A stretch of DNA of 7,345 nucleotides, taken from the NCBI GenBank assembly GCA_027008885.1, contig JALVDQ010000423.1, forward strand, positions 1 through 7,345, written 5' to 3'. The position numbers and the translations under genes are program-made. Positions 5,485 to 7,345 of the stretch are shown one piece after another. The notes under the pieces are model-generated. The model made no database searches and had not been told where the DNA came from. It saw nothing but the letters and a program-made list of their open reading frames with translations. This DNA is from Thiotrichaceae bacterium. Its GTDB lineage: Bacteria; Pseudomonadota; Gammaproteobacteria; Thiotrichales; Thiotrichaceae. Within the stretch, counting starts at the first letter, position 1. Each line of letters begins with the position of its first letter.

Positions 5485-7345
5485 ACACTTTTTCTATTCT
5501 GGCAGGCAGGGCTTGTCTCGCTGCCGAGCCGACAGCCCAGTCACCCAAGGTTGCATGACCGCCTCGTTTTATATCAAGTAGCCCCAGTTCATTTGAGGCT
5601 ATACCTGCTGAGAGTTGGGGGGCTTCAGGTTGAGTTACACCATCAATTGTATGGGCTCGTGCGCCCAGTTCGGTATGACCATAACCATGTGGGATCGCTA
5701 TTGCGCCTTTGACGATGCCATCACGCACCAAGGCAACACCAATGGCACTACCCTGTGGAGTAACAACTCGCACTTTATCACCCGATTGAATACCCGCTTT
5801 TTCAGCATCTTCTGGATTAATAGAGACAGGGTTATTGGGCATTATCTGACGCAAGCGTGGAGAGGCAATCGAATAGCTAGACTGTAGATTCGACTTAACA
5901 GAAATCATTCTTAGCGGCCATTCTTCTTCAGAATAAACCTCACTAACAGGTGTACCATCAGCAAATTGTTGTGGATACCAGGTTGGTACTCCGACAAAGC
6001 GTTTACCTGTCATGGTATTGACCGAGCGCCCTACTTTTTCATTGTAAATCTGTAGTGGCTTTTTATAGGCATGGGTTAGATGCTCACCTTTATATGCCTT
6101 GCTGTAATTCTCCATACGTCCGCCACGCGCATAAACGTAAGCGACCTTACGCACCTCTTCAGGTTTTAGGGTCTTTTTAAGTTCATCCATAATGCGACTT
6201 ACGCCTGATACTTCAATATCATCATCAGAGGCATCAGGCAGTGGCTTTTTGCCAACATAGGCAATATTCGCACCTGCTCGCAAATACCAGTCTTCAGGGC
6301 GGTTTAATGGGTGCATTTTACCTTCAGAATCAGGAATAACCTTATCTCCAAAGCCTGGCAAACCAAGGCGTTTACCGACGGCAATAAAGAACATTTCCAT
6401 GGTGATGGTTTCACCATCTGCGGTTTTATCCTGACGTGGTTCAAACACAGGCCAACGCGCGGTTGATGTTTTGGTAACCGTGCCATTCCAGGGCATTGCC
6501 CATCCCCAGGCTTCATACATAACACTATCTGGCACAATGTAGTCAGCCAGTGCTGAGGTTTCATTGATAAAACCATCAATCGCAACATGCAAACCCAGTT
6601 CTTTTGGGTCTTTCATTTTTTCGCCAATGGATGATTTTAAACCTGCCTGACCATAGATCGGGTTTGCCATAAAGCTAACTAAAGCTTTTAGTTTGTAGGG
6701 ATAGCCATCAAAATGACTGGTTAAATATTCAGTATAAATGGGTGGTGAGAATGGGTACCAGGGTGCCTTGGTTGGATAAGGGCTCTCGCCAGCAGCTTTG
6801 CGACGTTTAAATTCACTACTTTTCTTATAGGGAAATTTTGAACGTGACAAGAAAATTCCTTTGGGTTTCACTTTACCAGGAAATTTCTTGAAGTTATATC
6901 GAGGGCCTTTTCCAAATGATGGGAATGCTTTACCCGATGGGCTTACCCCGCCTTTCCAGTTCCAGTTTCCGATTAAGGCATTTAGCATCAACACAGCCCA
7001 AGCGGTATAAAAACCGTTTGAACTCATCATGCCACCATGCGTATTGATTGCGGCACGTTTACCATGAGAGGTAAATTCTTTTGCTAGACCTTCAATGACT
7101 TTTGCATCAATACCACATTTTTCGGCATATTCTTCAAGCGTGAATCGCTGTGCTTCTTCTTGCAAAATTTGCATACTGGTTTTTACGGGAATGGTTTTTA
7201 AAGGAGTAGCTTTGCTATCAGCAGAAGCTTTTTCATTGCCTTCCCCATTACCTTTCTCATTACCTAGCTGCAACTCACCTTTATAAAATAGTGTTGCAAC
7301 ACCTTCTTTTCCGTGAGGGACAGGTTTACCTTCTACATTCATCAC
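5483..7345 (-). CDS. ttrA: Tetrathionate reductase catalytic subunit A-like molybdoprotein (partial, 5' end outside window)
   Basis: The last 620 codons are visible, and the frame is still open at the right edge. TtrA proteins are about 1000 residues, so roughly 400 N-terminal residues (Tat signal, [4Fe-4S] cysteines, first Mo-bisMGD segment) are missing. Segments matching TtrA as I remember it, numbered from the window edge, are: FTSHGK...HGGMMS (91-108), GGxSPYP-like and APWYPF (186-199), NETSALADYIVPD (261-273), LNRPEDWYLR (347-356), KKPLQIYN (428-435), and the C-terminal RQALPARIEKV. The C-terminal molybdopterin-dinucleotide binding domain spans about 478-575. It would reduce tetrathionate, or a related sulfur oxyanion, in the periplasm with TtrB and TtrC partners. 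In Salmonella ttrA is the last ttr gene, which agrees with TtrB/TtrC lying beyond the edge. A charged low-complexity insert occurs at 28-46. Substrate is inferred; related molybdoenzymes remain possible. Confidence 0.82.
   Translation of the reverse strand: MMNVEGKPVPHGKEGVATLFYKGELQLGNEKGNGEGNEKASADSKATPLKTIPVKTSMQILQEEAQRFTLEEYAEKCGIDAKVIEGLAKEFTSHGKRAAINTHGGMMSSNGFYTAWAVLMLNALIGNWNWKGGVSPSGKAFPSFGKGPRYNFKKFPGKVKPKGIFLSRSKFPYKKSSEFKRRKAAGESPYPTKAPWYPFSPPIYTEYLTSHFDGYPYKLKALVSFMANPIYGQAGLKSSIGEKMKDPKELGLHVAIDGFINETSALADYIVPDSVMYEAWGWAMPWNGTVTKTSTARWPVFEPRQDKTADGETITMEMFFIAVGKRLGLPGFGDKVIPDSEGKMHPLNRPEDWYLRAGANIAYVGKKPLPDASDDDIEVSGVSRIMDELKKTLKPEEVRKVAYVYARGGRMENYSKAYKGEHLTHAYKKPLQIYNEKVGRSVNTMTGKRFVGVPTWYPQQFADGTPVSEVYSEEEWPLRMISVKSNLQSSYSIASPRLRQIMPNNPVSINPEDAEKAGIQSGDKVRVVTPQGSAIGVALVRDGIVKGAIAIPHGYGHTELGARAHTIDGVTQPEAPQLSAGIASNELGLLDIKRGGHATLGDWAVGSAARQALPARIEKV

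Noticed and set aside
5446..5887. Plus-strand open frames opposite the end of the TtrA-like gene
   Set aside because: They are antisense to conserved molybdopterin-binding sequence, with low-complexity products and no initiation signals.
5483..7345. Treating the right-edge GTG/ATG codons as the true start of the molybdoenzyme gene
   Set aside because: TtrA-type enzymes need about 400 more N-terminal residues including the Fe-S and first cofactor segments; the frame is open at the edge and these codons are internal.

Overview
The window looks like a chromosomal stretch from a moderately AT-rich Proteobacterium, most likely a gammaproteobacterium with anaerobic or sulfur-compound respiration. 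This rests on the gene families present: class II cytochrome c', a b561-type di-haem cytochrome, a periplasmic-sensor GGDEF-EAL protein and a tetrathionate-reductase-like molybdoenzyme. I cannot name a genus.

Layout, left to right. Positions 14-820 hold a 31% G+C lipoprotein gene of unknown function (plus strand). Two near-identical 62-63 bp hairpin repeats flank it in direct orientation, and each ends in a T tract like an intrinsic terminator. Positions 820-1042 are a gene-free promoter region with an FNR/ANR-like box. Positions 1043-2185 are a two-gene plus-strand unit: periplasmic cytochrome c' followed 6 bp later by a membrane cytochrome b561-family protein. Positions 2176-4515 (minus) encode a PBP3-TM-GGDEF-EAL signalling protein whose 3' end overlaps the cytochrome b gene by 10 bp. 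Positions 4516-4614 hold its likely promoter. Positions 4615-5466 (minus) encode a PAP2-type membrane lipid phosphatase. Positions 5483-7345 (minus) hold the C-terminal ~620 codons of a TtrA-like catalytic subunit, whose 5' part lies beyond the right edge.

How the genes may work together. The cytochrome pair probably forms a redox unit between the quinone pool or membrane and the periplasm, with cytochrome c' as a possible NO-binding protein. The FNR-like box suggests low-oxygen control. The ttrA-like gene fits use of tetrathionate or a related sulfur oxyanion as electron acceptor, and PAP2 sits only 16 bp downstream, so the two may be co-transcribed. The GGDEF-EAL protein would couple a periplasmic small-molecule signal to c-di-GMP. 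These links are inferred from position and family.

I found no RNA gene, CRISPR array, complete insertion sequence or clearly new multi-gene system. The most unusual local structures are the hairpin-bounded AT-rich lipoprotein module, the altered-looking 3' end of the PAP2 gene, and the A7G7 tract at its translation start.
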